This document shows, one piece after another, positions 53,207-62,556 of a DNA stretch of 64,000 bases. Every line of letters starts with the position of its first letter. Position 1 is the first letter of the stretch. A program made the translations under genes and the position numbers. This stretch comes from Telmatospirillum sp. (lineage in GTDB: Bacteria; Pseudomonadota; Alphaproteobacteria; CACIAM-22H2), in assembly GCA_020248985.1 (NCBI GenBank), contig JADCGL010000011.1, positions 100,255 to 164,254 on the forward strand. The letters run 5' to 3'. The notes below the pieces were generated by a model. The model ran no database searches. It was given only the letters and a program-made list of their open reading frames with translations, and had not been told where the DNA came from.

Positions 53207-54286
53207 TCAGGGCGTTTTGTCCTCGACCAAATCGGCGAGGCTGCGGGTCATGTATTCGATTTTGTAGCCGGGCAGGCGATAGGCCCAGTCGGCCGTGCGC
53301 GCATTGAAGGCGGCCGCTTCCTTGGCGACGTCCTCGGCGGATCTGAGCTTCGTACCCTCGGGCACGGGATCGAGGGCGGCTGCGGCATCGAAGCGGGCCT
53401 CGAAACGCACCCAGACATCCGCACTGTCGCGCGCGCGTTCCGCGCGCACGACCAGGCCGTCGAAGCTGCGATATTCCGAATAGTCGGCATCCGCGCCAAA
53501 CACGAGACCGTCGGCCTTGCGCACGTCTTCAAGCTCGAGCCCTTCGAGGGCGCTTGCCACGAGATTGACGTCGAAAGGCGACTTGATCTTTTTGTCTTCG
53601 GGAAGATCGGCCGGCACAAAATCTTCGTCGTCCGGTTTTGCGCGCGAAACTGCGAGCACCGTGCCGTCGGCGGCGACCACGCGGGCGGCGGCAATGCGTT
53701 CGCGCGCGACGTCTGCCAAGCGCCGGTCGAGCCAGCGTGCGGCCTCGCGCTCGACCGAAACGCGCCCTTGCGCGAGCCACACTTGGTTCTGGTCGGCCAA
53801 GCGCACGAAAGTGCCGTCGCCGGCAGTACCCTGGCGGCCGAAACGCGTGCGGCCCACCAGCAGGCTTGCAAGCCTCTGATTGTTGGGCCCGAACAACGTC
53901 ACGCGTGTCGCCTTCTGGTCGGCACCGGCACCGTCGAGATCGATCTCGCCGTGCAGGGCGGGATTGGTCGTGCGCGCCTCGAGGATGCGCAAGCTTGCCA
54001 TGTCGAGCGCCAAGCGCCGCACCGGCTCGAAGGCGACCGGATAGTCGGATTTGCCGGGCAGCGACCAATTGCCGTCGGGCCCTCGCTGCAGTGCAAAGGC
54101 CACACCGCCGCGCTCGATCTCGACGCGCGCGAGCCCGTCGATGCGCGCAGCAAGGCCCGGCAGCACAGGCTGGTTCTGCATCGAAGCTGCTGCATCGGGC
54201 GCGTTGCGCTGTTGGGCCGCATAAAAAGCGCCTGCCCCCGCTGCAAGCGTCAGGCCGGCCAGCACGACAAGCGTTTTGGTGCGCAT
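53207..54286 (-). CDS. DUF4340 periplasmic-facing protein of Gld-type ABC system
   Basis: This 359-residue protein has one N-terminal membrane anchor (VVLAGLTLAAGAGAFYAA) followed by a soluble region with the DUF4340 pattern: GLARVEIERGGVAFALQRGPDGNWSLPG, ATRVTLFGPNN, VWLAQGRVSVEREAARWLDRRLADV and VVAADG. The domain is repetitive in beta strands and faces the periplasm. DUF4340 proteins accompany GldA/GldF/GldG-like ABC genes. It starts 12 bases after the GldG-like stop. Its function in the exporter is unknown. Confidence 0.88.
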   Translation of the reverse strand: MRTKTLVVLAGLTLAAGAGAFYAAQQRNAPDAAASMQNQPVLPGLAARIDGLARVEIERGGVAFALQRGPDGNWSLPGKSDYPVAFEPVRRLALDMASLRILEARTTNPALHGEIDLDGAGADQKATRVTLFGPNNQRLASLLVGRTRFGRQGTAGDGTFVRLADQNQVWLAQGRVSVEREAARWLDRRLADVARERIAAARVVAADGTVLAVSRAKPDDEDFVPADLPEDKKIKSPFDVNLVASALEGLELEDVRKADGLVFGADADYSEYRSFDGLVVRAERARDSADVWVRFEARFDAAAALDPVPEGTKLRSAEDVAKEAAAFNARTADWAYRLPGYKIEYMTRSLADLVEDKTP

Positions 54287-54297
54287 CTTGGCGTCTC

Positions 54298-56205
54298 TCA
54301 GCTGCTGCGGCGGCGCAGGCGCGCGAGGCCAAGCCCGATCGCCAGCAAAGCAACCAGTGCCGGCACAGCGCCGATATTCACCGCCTTGGTGAAGGTCTGC
54401 ACGGCTTCGATGTCCTGGCGCAGATCGCGCTGCACGTCGCGCAGCTCGCGGCGCACGCCGATGAGCTCGGCGCGGAAACGGTCGATCTCGGTCTGCTGGT
54501 CGGCCGTCAGGATCGAGCGCGGGGCGTCTTCGCCGCGCGGGCCGCCACGGCCCTGCAATTCGGCGAGGCGCCGCTCGGTCTCGCGCAGCTTCTCGCTCAG
54601 TTCGCGCTCCTTGGCGCGGAAGCGCAATTCGGCCTCGCGCTGGATGTCGGCAAGCAGCGTGAAGGGGCGCTGCGACAGGCCGCGCCCGCGCAGGCCGATG
54701 AGGTCCGACGAGCCCAGCAGATTGTCGACCGCGTTCACGACAAAGTCGCCGTTGTAGGCGGCTGGGGTGGCCACGCGCTGGCCGAAGAAATCCTGTACCT
54801 GGACCCAGAACCGGTCTTCGAGCATGTCCGTATCGGCCACGACGATGACGTTGATGGACCCGGTCGATTGCGCCAGATGTGCTGCCGTGCGGGCGGGTTG
54901 GCCTTCGGCCACGGCGGGTGCCTCGGCAAAAGCCGATTTGCTTTGGCCGCGAATGCGCGCTGCCAGCGCCAGCGAATTGCCTGAGGGTTTGAAGTTGGCA
55001 AGCAACGCCGCCGGATCGGGCTGCATGCGCACTTCGTCCGCGCTGATCGCCTGCGATTGCGGGCTCGTGCGCAGCAGCGGCACGAATTCGGTCGTGGCGC
55101 CGTCCTTCTTGGCGAGGATCCCGGCAGACGCCATCTGGATCGTGCTCGCCTCGGTCAGCAGCACGTCGCTGCGCTCGAAATTCGCCTCGCGCAAGGAGAG
55201 CCACAGCACGTAATCGACCGCGCGCACACGGCCCTCGGTGCCGGCATTCACGCGCCGTGCGGCCGCCCGGTCGCCCGCGAGCTTGTCGTCTTCCATCGAC
55301 AAGCCCCATGCGTCGAACAGTTTTGTTAGGTTCGAGCCGGTGGGGCCGCCCATGGCGGCAGGTCCGCCGCGCGCCATTTCGCTTTCCGACATCGGATCGA
55401 CGAACACGAGGGCGCGTCCGCCGCGCAGCACGAACTGGTCGATCGCGTAGAGCGTGGGCTCGGGCAAGTTCTTGGGATGCACGACCATCAGCACGCCGAT
55501 CTCGGCCGGAATTTCGGCGACGTCGCGCGCCACGGGGCGGATGTCGAAAAATTGGCCAAGCTGCGTGTAGACGGCCCACGGCGGGCTCGGCTGGCCGCGG
55601 CCGCGGAACTCGCCTTCCATCGGCAAGCTCGACAGCAGCCCAACTTGCGGCTTCTTCGTGACCGACAGATTGTAGACGGCCTTGGTGAGATCGTATTCGA
55701 GGAAGCGCTCGCGCTCGGGCTGGAAGAACGGGATGGTTTCTTCGCGGTCGGCCCCGTTGGTGCCGACGAGCCCGAAATAGACCGTTTCGCCCTGCTGGTT
55801 CAGCGGCACGCCCTGCAGGCCGAAGGCGACCGCGCGGTCTTCTTCGTCCGAATAGGGGGCGGGGTCGATCACTTCGAGGCGCAGACGGCCGCGCGCGTTG
55901 TTGCGGTATTCCTCGAGAAGCTCGCGCACGCGCTGGGCATAGACGCCGTAGCTCGGCACTTCGCGGCCCAGGCGCTCGGAATAGTAGAAGCGCAGCACGA
56001 TCGGCTCTTCGATCTTGCCGAGGATCGCGCGGGTACCCTGGCTCAAGGTGAAGAGCCGGTCGGAGGTCAGATCGAGGCGGGCGTTCGCGAACAAGAGATT
56101 GGCCAGCATGTTGACGGCCACGAATAGAAGTGCGGCAAGCGCAATGCCTGCCCCTGCGGCGGCGGCGCGCTTGGCGGCGATGTTGGAAGGGGCTTTCTCG
56201 GCCAT
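54298..56205 (-). CDS. GldG-like ABC-type transport auxiliary protein
   Basis: This 635-residue protein has an N-terminal membrane helix (AGIALAALLFVAVNMLANLLF). A long periplasmic domain of the GldG/ABC_transp_aux type follows (FTLSQGTRAILGKIEEPIVLRFYYSERLG, GVYAQRVRELLEEYRNNARGRLRLEVIDPAPYSDEEDRAV). A coiled-coil region comes near residues 520-600, then a C-terminal membrane helix. In gliding bacteria GldFG/A form an ABC machine; in non-gliders the role is unknown and probably concerns the envelope. It lies four bases downstream of the permease stop. Confidence 0.9.
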   Translation of the reverse strand: MAEKAPSNIAAKRAAAAGAGIALAALLFVAVNMLANLLFANARLDLTSDRLFTLSQGTRAILGKIEEPIVLRFYYSERLGREVPSYGVYAQRVRELLEEYRNNARGRLRLEVIDPAPYSDEEDRAVAFGLQGVPLNQQGETVYFGLVGTNGADREETIPFFQPERERFLEYDLTKAVYNLSVTKKPQVGLLSSLPMEGEFRGRGQPSPPWAVYTQLGQFFDIRPVARDVAEIPAEIGVLMVVHPKNLPEPTLYAIDQFVLRGGRALVFVDPMSESEMARGGPAAMGGPTGSNLTKLFDAWGLSMEDDKLAGDRAAARRVNAGTEGRVRAVDYVLWLSLREANFERSDVLLTEASTIQMASAGILAKKDGATTEFVPLLRTSPQSQAISADEVRMQPDPAALLANFKPSGNSLALAARIRGQSKSAFAEAPAVAEGQPARTAAHLAQSTGSINVIVVADTDMLEDRFWVQVQDFFGQRVATPAAYNGDFVVNAVDNLLGSSDLIGLRGRGLSQRPFTLLADIQREAELRFRAKERELSEKLRETERRLAELQGRGGPRGEDAPRSILTADQQTEIDRFRAELIGVRRELRDVQRDLRQDIEAVQTFTKAVNIGAVPALVALLAIGLGLARLRRRSS

Positions 56206-56209
56206 TGGA

Positions 56210-56944
56210 TCAACCCGCCTTCTTCAATTCGACGATCGCGGCATTGACGAACAGGCATGCCGCGACGAGCGAGACGAAATACACGACGTCGCGCAGGTCG
56301 ATCACGCCGCGCGAGATCGCGTTGAAATGGGTGAGGAAGCTGAAGCTCGCAACCGCATCGACGAGCGCGCCCGGCGCCCAGCCCGAGAAGAAGGACAGCA
56401 CGATCGGCGTGCCCGCGACCGTGAACACGAAGCACACGGCGGCCGAGACCACGAAAGCCACGACCTGGCTCTTGGTCGTCGCCGAAATCGCCGAGCCGAT
56501 GGCGAGATACCCCGCACTCATCATGGCCGAGCCCACATAGCTCGCGAGCACAATACCGTTGTCGGGATCGCCCAGCCGGTTGACCGTAATCCAGATCGGG
56601 AAGGTGAGGGCCAAGGCCAGCACCACGAAGGCCCAGGCGGCGAGGAATTTGCCGACGACGGCTTGGCCCACGGTGATCGGCAGCGTCAAAAAGAGCTCGA
56701 TGGTGCCGGAACGGCGCTCTTCCGACCACAGCCGCATCGCGATGGCCGGGATCAAGAACAGATAGAGCCACGGATGGAACGAGAAGAAGGCCTGGAGATC
56801 GGCCTGGCCGCGCTCGAAGAAATTGCCGAGATAGAAGGTGAAGACGCTGGCCAGCACCAGGAAGATGACCAGAAACACATAGGCGACTGGGGTGGCGAAA
56901 TAACCGCCAAGTTCGCGCTTGAAGATGAACCAGATATTGCGCAT
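56210..56944 (-). CDS. GldF-like ABC-2 type permease
   Basis: This 244-residue permease begins MRNIWFIFKRELGGYFATPVAYVFLVIFLVLAS, the usual start of ABC-2 permeases of the Gld/NosY type. It has six hydrophobic segments, with RLWSEERRSGTIELFLTLPITVGQAVVGKFLAAW between them. It should form the membrane channel with the ATPase encoded four bases upstream. Its stop is four bases before the GldG-like start. Confidence 0.92.
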   Translation of the reverse strand: MRNIWFIFKRELGGYFATPVAYVFLVIFLVLASVFTFYLGNFFERGQADLQAFFSFHPWLYLFLIPAIAMRLWSEERRSGTIELFLTLPITVGQAVVGKFLAAWAFVVLALALTFPIWITVNRLGDPDNGIVLASYVGSAMMSAGYLAIGSAISATTKSQVVAFVVSAAVCFVFTVAGTPIVLSFFSGWAPGALVDAVASFSFLTHFNAISRGVIDLRDVVYFVSLVAACLFVNAAIVELKKAG

Positions 56945-56948
56945 GGCG

Positions 56949-57893
56949 TCAGGCTGCTTGGCTGGCGGTTGTGATTGTGCGGAACACCTCGTCGAGGCGG
57001 CCGCGCTCTTCGCGGATCTCGTCGATGCGGATACCGCTGGCGCGCGCGATGGCGCCAAGCTCGGCCAGCATCGGGGCGCCGGCACGCGGGAAGGCGGTCA
57101 GCATCGCAAGCCCGTCTTCGCCGGCAATACGCTCGAAACCGCCCACGCCGCTATGTGCACCGAGGGCCGCCTGCAGCGCGTCGATCGCCGCCGCGTCGGT
57201 CACGAACGACACGGCGTAGTGCCAGCGCGAGCGCTTTTCGAGCGCTTCGGGCGTGCCGTCGGCCAGCACGCGGCCTTTGGCGATGATGATCGCGCGCGTG
57301 CAGATCGCATCGACCTCTTCGAGGATATGCGTCGAAATAACGATCGCCTTGTCGGCCGCCATGCTGCGGATGAGGTTGCGCACCTCGTGCTTCTGGTTGG
57401 GATCGAGACCGTCGGTGGGCTCGTCCAGGATCAGCACGTCGGGATCGTGCAGCAGCGCTTGCGCAAGACCCACGCGCCGCTTGAAGCCTTTCGAGAGCGT
57501 GTCGATCGACTGGTCGAGAATGCCGGCCAACTGTGTGCGTTCGACCGCAGCCGCCACGCGCTTGGCGCGCGCGATCCCGTCGAACCCGCGGATGGCCGCG
57601 ATGAAATCGAGGAAGGCCGCTGCCGTCATGTCGGGATAGGCGGGGGCCCCTTCGGGCAGATAGCCCATTTTGCGCTTGGCGGAGACGGGTTCGGCTTGCA
57701 CGTCGAAGCCGCAAATGCGCGCGGTTCCGGCCGTGGGGGCGAGAAAGCCCGTCGCCATCTTCATGGTCGTCGATTTGCCGGCGCCGTTGGGGCCCAAAAA
57801 GCCCAGCACTTCGCCGCGCGCGACCGAAAACGACACGTCGTCGACTGCGCGAATATGGCCGAAATATTTCTTCAGGCCCTGAATCTCGATCAT
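56949..57893 (-). CDS. ABC exporter ATPase, GldA-like
   Basis: This 314-residue ATPase has Walker A GPNGAGKS near residue 34, the YLPEGAPAYPDMT Q-loop region, the signature LSKGFKRRVGLAQALLHDPD and Walker B VLILDEPTDGLDPNQ. The H-loop STHILEEV follows. A C-terminal extension of about 90 residues, beyond the NBD, is present. It is the first gene of the operon and powers the GldF-like permease. It diverges from fliG across 150 bases. Confidence 0.95.
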   Translation of the reverse strand: MIEIQGLKKYFGHIRAVDDVSFSVARGEVLGFLGPNGAGKSTTMKMATGFLAPTAGTARICGFDVQAEPVSAKRKMGYLPEGAPAYPDMTAAAFLDFIAAIRGFDGIARAKRVAAAVERTQLAGILDQSIDTLSKGFKRRVGLAQALLHDPDVLILDEPTDGLDPNQKHEVRNLIRSMAADKAIVISTHILEEVDAICTRAIIIAKGRVLADGTPEALEKRSRWHYAVSFVTDAAAIDALQAALGAHSGVGGFERIAGEDGLAMLTAFPRAGAPMLAELGAIARASGIRIDEIREERGRLDEVFRTITTASQAA

Positions 57894-58043
57894 TGCCGTC
57901 GCTGTCCTGGAGAACCCGTTTTTCTCTCGTTCGTCGGTTCGACCCTCCATTTAGGGGAACTGCGGCGGATTGCAAGATATTCGAGGCCCCGATTCGGCCG
58001 CTCGTTTTGCCAAGCCGCCGAATCGGCGTAAACTCACGGCCTT

Positions 58044-59069
58044 ATGTCTGCACCCCGCTCCGTCGACGACTACCGGACGCTGACCGGTTCGGAAAAGGCG
58101 GCCATTCTCCTTTTGGCCGTCGGCGAGGAGAGTGCGACCAAAATCTTCGCAATGATGGACGACGAGGAGATCAAGGAGCTCTCCCTCGTCATGGCGGGTT
58201 TGGGGGCCGTCAGCGCCCAGGTCATCGAGCAGCTGATCGCCGATTTCGCAGCCCAAATGGGCCAGGGTTCGGGCGTTGCCGGAACCATGGAAGGCACCGA
58301 GCGCTTTTTGGGCAAGGCGCTCGGCAAACGCGCCGGCGGCATTCTCGACGATATTCGCGGACCCCGCGGGCGCACGATCTGGGACAAACTCGGCTATGTG
58401 CCCGAACAGATGCTGGCGGCCTACCTCAGAAACGAATATCCGCAGACCGCCGCCGTCGTGCTGTCGAAGGTGACGCCTTCCTACGCGGCCAAGGTGCTGT
58501 CGCAGCTCAACGACAATTTCGCGATGGAAGTCGTCACGCGCATGCTGCGCCTCGACACCGTTCCCAAAGACGTGCTCGACGAAATCGAGGCGATCTTGCG
58601 CAACGAATTCATGAGCAACGTCGCCAAAGCGCCGCGCAAAAATAGCCACGAGGCGGTCGCCGAGATCTTCAACGAGCTCGAATCGGCGACCGAGCGGCGT
58701 TTTATGGGTGCGCTCGAAGAGCGCGCTCCCGACATCGCGGACAAAGTGCGCGACAGCATGTTCAAGTTCGAGGATCTGGTCAGGCTCGCGCCGGCGGGCG
58801 TGCAGACGCTGCTGCGCGCGATCGACAAGCGGCGCCTAGCCCTTGCCCTCAAGGGCGCGCCCGAAGAGGTGCGCGAAATTTTCCTTGCCAACATGTCGGA
58901 GCGCGCGGCCACGTTGCTGCACGACGACATGGCGGCTCTTGGCCCGGTGCGCGTGAAAGAGGTGGGCGAAGCGCAGCGCGCCATCATCGATCTCGCCAAG
59001 GATCTTGCCTCGCGCAACGAAATCGTACTGAGCGGGCGCGGCGACGACGGCGACGATATGATTTTCTGA
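58044..59069 (+). CDS. fliG: Flagellar motor switch protein FliG
   Basis: This 341-residue FliG has the N-terminal MS-ring-binding domain (LTGSEKAAILLLAVGEE, then FAMMDDEEIKELSLVMAGLGAV), the middle domain with the EHPQ-like motif seen as NEYPQTAAVVLSKV near residue 132, and the C-terminal charged domain (DDMAALGPVRVKEVGEAQRAII). It couples torque to the rotor. It is not beside any other flagellar gene here, which is unusual. No ribosome site of strength is seen upstream of ATG 58044. Confidence 0.97.
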   Translation: MSAPRSVDDYRTLTGSEKAAILLLAVGEESATKIFAMMDDEEIKELSLVMAGLGAVSAQVIEQLIADFAAQMGQGSGVAGTMEGTERFLGKALGKRAGGILDDIRGPRGRTIWDKLGYVPEQMLAAYLRNEYPQTAAVVLSKVTPSYAAKVLSQLNDNFAMEVVTRMLRLDTVPKDVLDEIEAILRNEFMSNVAKAPRKNSHEAVAEIFNELESATERRFMGALEERAPDIADKVRDSMFKFEDLVRLAPAGVQTLLRAIDKRRLALALKGAPEEVREIFLANMSERAATLLHDDMAALGPVRVKEVGEAQRAIIDLAKDLASRNEIVLSGRGDDGDDMIF

Positions 59070-59074
59070 GAGCT

Positions 59075-59707
59075 TCAGCCGGGTTTGCGCGCGAAAGCGA
59101 GGGCGAGCCCCAAAGCTGCGATCGACGCGCCCGCTGCACGGCGAATGCGGCGAACGGCGACGGGATAGTGCGCCAGACCGTCGCGCGCCTGCGACGCCGC
59201 AAACGCCACGACGACGTCGGCCCCTGTGTTGAGCGCCACCGAAATCGTGCCGAGAACGGCAAATTGCAGCGCCACCGAGCCTGCCTGCGGATCCACGAAT
59301 TGCGGCAGGAACGCGAGGAAAAAGGCGGCCGTCTTGGGATTGAAAATCTCGACGACAATGCCGTCGCGAAATGCGCGCGCCGTGCCGGCCGCGGCCCCGT
59401 CCGGGGCGATCAAGGGCTCGCCCGCCTGGCGCCAGGTTTGGAGGCCGAGCCACACGAGGTAGATGGCACCCACGATTTTGAGCAGCGTGAAAGCTTGGGC
59501 GCTCGCGAGCATCAGCGCCGAGACGCCGACGGCCCCGGCCGCCACATGCACAAGCCCGCCAAGGCCGGTGCCGAAGCTGGACGCGAGCCCGTCGCGCCGG
59601 CCGCCGGCGAGGCTGCGCGCGGCAACGTAGAAAATGCCGGGTCCCGGCGTAATCGCGACCACGAGGGCGGCGGCCAGGAACAGCAACAGATTGCCGAGAT
59701 CGAACAT
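59075..59707 (-). CDS. LysE/RhtB-family amino-acid exporter
   Basis: This 210-residue protein of about six membrane segments has the LysE/RhtB start: AAALVVAITPGPGIFYVAARSLAGGRRDGLASSFGTGLGG. The second-half signature is FNPKTAAFFLAFLPQFVD. Members export amino acids such as lysine, homoserine or threonine; the substrate cannot be told. The stop is five bases from the fliG stop. Its start is eight bases after the stop of the large DUF4175-like gene, so both are probably one transcript. Confidence 0.93.
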   Translation of the reverse strand: MFDLGNLLLFLAAALVVAITPGPGIFYVAARSLAGGRRDGLASSFGTGLGGLVHVAAGAVGVSALMLASAQAFTLLKIVGAIYLVWLGLQTWRQAGEPLIAPDGAAAGTARAFRDGIVVEIFNPKTAAFFLAFLPQFVDPQAGSVALQFAVLGTISVALNTGADVVVAFAASQARDGLAHYPVAVRRIRRAAGASIAALGLALAFARKPG

Positions 59708-59714
59708 CGCAGCG

Positions 59715-62294
59715 CTAGAAGCGGCGCAGCAGGCGTTCGAGATAGTCGCGCTCGACCGTCGGGCGGCTGCGTTCGCCCAGGCGCCGGATCAGCTCGTCGA
59801 GAATCTCCTGCGAGCGCAGCAACTGGCCTTCGCCGACCTGCGGCACACGCTGGTAGCTGTCCGACAAGGTGCCGTTGTTGCCGTCGGGCCCGCGGCCCAA
59901 AGGATCGCGGTCGTCGGCCTGCTGCTGGTTGAAGGCGTCGTCGCCGGCCCCTTCGCCTTCGGCCTGGCCGAAACGCTCCATCATCTGGCGCATGGCGTCG
60001 CGTGCGGCCGAGCGCATCTGGTCGAGCGCATCCATCTGCGGGCGCAGCGCGCGCGAGGGTGCGCCGCGCTGCAGCTGGCCTTGCGCGTCGCGCATCGAAC
60101 GTTCGGCGCGGCCGAATCCATCGGGCACTTGGCCCATCATGTCGCCGAGCTGGCCCATCAGATCGGCAAGGGCGCCACGCAGCGCCTCTTGCTCGGCGGC
60201 ATCGCCTTCGCCGTCCCCGTCGCCCTCGCCTTGCTGACCCTGCTGCCCTTGTTGGCCCTGCTGGCCTTGTTGCCCCTGCTGACCTTGCTGGCCGGGGCGG
60301 AACTGGCCGGGCCGGTTCTGCTGCGAGCGGCGGAAGGTGCGGTCGATCAGGCTCTGCTGGCGGCGCATCATCTCCTGCAGGCTCTTCATCATTTCCTGCG
60401 CCTGGCCGTCGCCGGGCTGTCCGTCCTGATTGCCTTCGCGCTGGGCCTGCTGCACGCGCAGATTTTCGAGCATCTGCTGAAGCCGCGACAGAAGATCGCG
60501 GGCCGCATCGCGGGCCCCCGTGCGCGCGAGTTGGCGGGCTTGGTCGAGCAGCTTCTGCAGATCCTGGCGCTCCATGCGCTGGGCATTGCGGTCCGGGGGC
60601 TGCCGGCTCTGGTCGGGATTGCGCAGGGCCTGTTCGAGCATTGCGCGCAGATGCCGGTCGATCGCCGCCTGCAATTCGCGCATCAGCTGCTCGATTTCGG
60701 CGTCGGGCGCGTTTTTGGCGAGCGCTTCCTGCAGCCGCTCCATGAGCGCGCGCAATTCGCGCTCGGTGCCGGACTGGCGGCCGTCTTCGATGCGCAAGGC
60801 CGTTTCCCACATCAAGCCTTGCACGTCGTCGAGCACATCGCCGAGATTCTCTGGTGTTGCACGCATCAAGCGCAGCGAGGCGATACGCAGGCCCAGGAAC
60901 ACGGTCTGGTCGTCGGCATACTGGGCGGGGTTGAGGCCGATGGCGGCAAGTGCCCGGGCTACACCGGCGCGCAGGTCCGGGTTCCCCATCAGCAATTTGC
61001 GCTGCTCGATCACGGCGCGCGCTACCGGATGCTCGAACAGCCGTTCGGGCAGCACCCAGTCGAGCGTTTCCGAAATGCCCGACTGGCCGGTTTCGTCCGA
61101 GGCGCGCAAGGTCACGCGCACATCGAGCCCGGCCCACGGGTGGCTCGTAAGGTCGTGCAGGCTGATGGCCGTGCTTTCTTTTGCGCGCAAGGCAGAAAGC
61201 GGCAACGCAAGATCGATGGGCGCACCCGGGCCAGACTTGGCGTCAGCCGGGCGGCGGATCTCGGCGACCACGCCGGAAAGTCCGTAATCGTCGCGCGCCT
61301 TGTATTCCATGCGCACGGCCGCGCGCGGATTGCGCTGCGGCGGGGCGACGAATTCGACTGTCGGCGGCGCGTCGGGGATCAAACGCAGCGCCCACGAGGC
61401 GAGCGTGCCGCTGCCTTGTTCGATCGTCAGGCGCTGGCCTTCTTTAAGATCGGCGGCCACACGCCAGGCTTGCAGACTTGCCGCGCCGGCAGGGGCCGTG
61501 GCCGCAAGGGCCGCATTTTCCATCGGCGCAAAAGCCTGCACGTTCGTGTCGACGACAAGGCGCGGCTGGCCCTTGCCGCCGGCAACCTGGGCGATTACTT
61601 GGCTGCCGACGGGCACGGCGATTTCGTTCGCCTCAAGCCGCGGCAGCACGGGCGGCATGCCCGTATAGGCCGGCGGCGTGATCCAGAGATCGAGCGTGCC
61701 CGGCAGGGCGGCAAGCGTCTCCACACCCGGCGACAAAGCGCGCGCAAAATTGCGCCCGGCCCGGTCGCCGCCGACGGAAACCGAAACGATCAAAATCAGA
61801 CCCAACACAACGCGCAGCGCCAACGGATCGCGCATCGCCATCCCCGGGTGCGGCCACCCAGCTCGCAAGCTTGCCAGCATGCGCGCCACGCGCGCGCGAT
61901 GGGCGGCCCACAAAGCCTGTGCCATCGCATCGTTCGAACTTGGCGGCAGGCTGTCGTCGAGGGTGGCGAGCGGGCGATGGGCAAGGCCGCTCGCGGTTTC
62001 CACGCGCCGCCGCGCCGCATTCGGGTCCGGCAGGCGGAAGGCCTCGCGCGCGTGCCATAGGGCCGTGCCTAGCGCTGTCCCGAAAAGCAGCAAAGCGGCC
62101 CCGTGGCCGAACCAATGCAGCCGCGGCAGCAGGTCGAACAGGGCGACGGCGATGAAGAGGGTCAGGACCGCGAAGGTCGGCCACAGGGCCGGCCACAGCC
62201 GCTCCCAGGCCAAAGCGAGCCGTGCACGCCATAGCAAGGCAGGGACCCGGGGGAGACCCGGACCGGTCGGCGGCACTTGCGGCGTTTGAGGCAT
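59715..62294 (-). CDS. DUF4175/TIGR02302-type large membrane-anchored protein
   Basis: This 859-residue protein matches the alphaproteobacterial TIGR02302 family. It has two N-terminal membrane helices (about residues 35-80), a third near residue 160, and a beta-rich domain with LDLWITPPAYTGMPPVLPR. A long Q/R-rich helical region (about residues 480-640) follows, then a Gly-Gln-Gln repeat tract. The C-terminus has DELIRRLGERSRPTVERDYLERLLRRF. The function is unknown; an envelope role is likely. The ATG at 62294 has GGGG nine bases upstream; an in-frame GTG at 62300 is an alternative. Confidence 0.85.
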   Translation of the reverse strand: MPQTPQVPPTGPGLPRVPALLWRARLALAWERLWPALWPTFAVLTLFIAVALFDLLPRLHWFGHGAALLLFGTALGTALWHAREAFRLPDPNAARRRVETASGLAHRPLATLDDSLPPSSNDAMAQALWAAHRARVARMLASLRAGWPHPGMAMRDPLALRVVLGLILIVSVSVGGDRAGRNFARALSPGVETLAALPGTLDLWITPPAYTGMPPVLPRLEANEIAVPVGSQVIAQVAGGKGQPRLVVDTNVQAFAPMENAALAATAPAGAASLQAWRVAADLKEGQRLTIEQGSGTLASWALRLIPDAPPTVEFVAPPQRNPRAAVRMEYKARDDYGLSGVVAEIRRPADAKSGPGAPIDLALPLSALRAKESTAISLHDLTSHPWAGLDVRVTLRASDETGQSGISETLDWVLPERLFEHPVARAVIEQRKLLMGNPDLRAGVARALAAIGLNPAQYADDQTVFLGLRIASLRLMRATPENLGDVLDDVQGLMWETALRIEDGRQSGTERELRALMERLQEALAKNAPDAEIEQLMRELQAAIDRHLRAMLEQALRNPDQSRQPPDRNAQRMERQDLQKLLDQARQLARTGARDAARDLLSRLQQMLENLRVQQAQREGNQDGQPGDGQAQEMMKSLQEMMRRQQSLIDRTFRRSQQNRPGQFRPGQQGQQGQQGQQGQQGQQGQQGEGDGDGEGDAAEQEALRGALADLMGQLGDMMGQVPDGFGRAERSMRDAQGQLQRGAPSRALRPQMDALDQMRSAARDAMRQMMERFGQAEGEGAGDDAFNQQQADDRDPLGRGPDGNNGTLSDSYQRVPQVGEGQLLRSQEILDELIRRLGERSRPTVERDYLERLLRRF
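60231..60293. repeat. Nine-base tandem repeat (GQQ-encoding) inside the DUF4175 gene
   Basis: Seven consecutive nine-base units (TTG/CTG-TTG/CTG-GCC-like on the plus strand) encode Gly-Gln-Gln repeats on the minus strand. An acidic Gly/Asp/Glu tract follows. Third-position variation suggests it is old, but slippage in multiples of nine would keep frame. Confidence 0.85.
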
Positions 62295-62408
62295 TTGCAC
62301 CCCATCGAAAGTAGAACGCGGCGTCGCAAAAACGAGTCGTCGAACGTCGTCTTGCAACAATCATGCGCAGGCCAAAAGCAAGGTGTCTACCGTCACAGTG
62401 CGGTATGG

Positions 62409-62441
62409 CCCGGCAGAATCTGCCGGTCGGTTCCTGCCGGG
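62409..62441 (+). promoter_or_regulatory. Overlapping inverted repeats upstream of the repeat-protein gene
   Basis: CCGGCAGA-A-TCTGCCGG at 62410-62426 is a perfect palindrome. A further CTGCCGGG at 62434-62441 can pair instead with CCCGGCAG at 62409-62416, so two exclusive hairpins are possible. The element sits 116 bases upstream of the start at 62557. It could be an operator or leader structure. Confidence 0.45.
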
Positions 62442-62556
62442 CGGCACCAAAGGCGGCTGCTGAAACATTTTAAGCTATTGAAATCGCTTGATTGTTACAT
62501 GGTCCGGGGCTTGCGATGGCAGTGCGGAAGATCACCATTTCAAGGATTGCCCGCAA

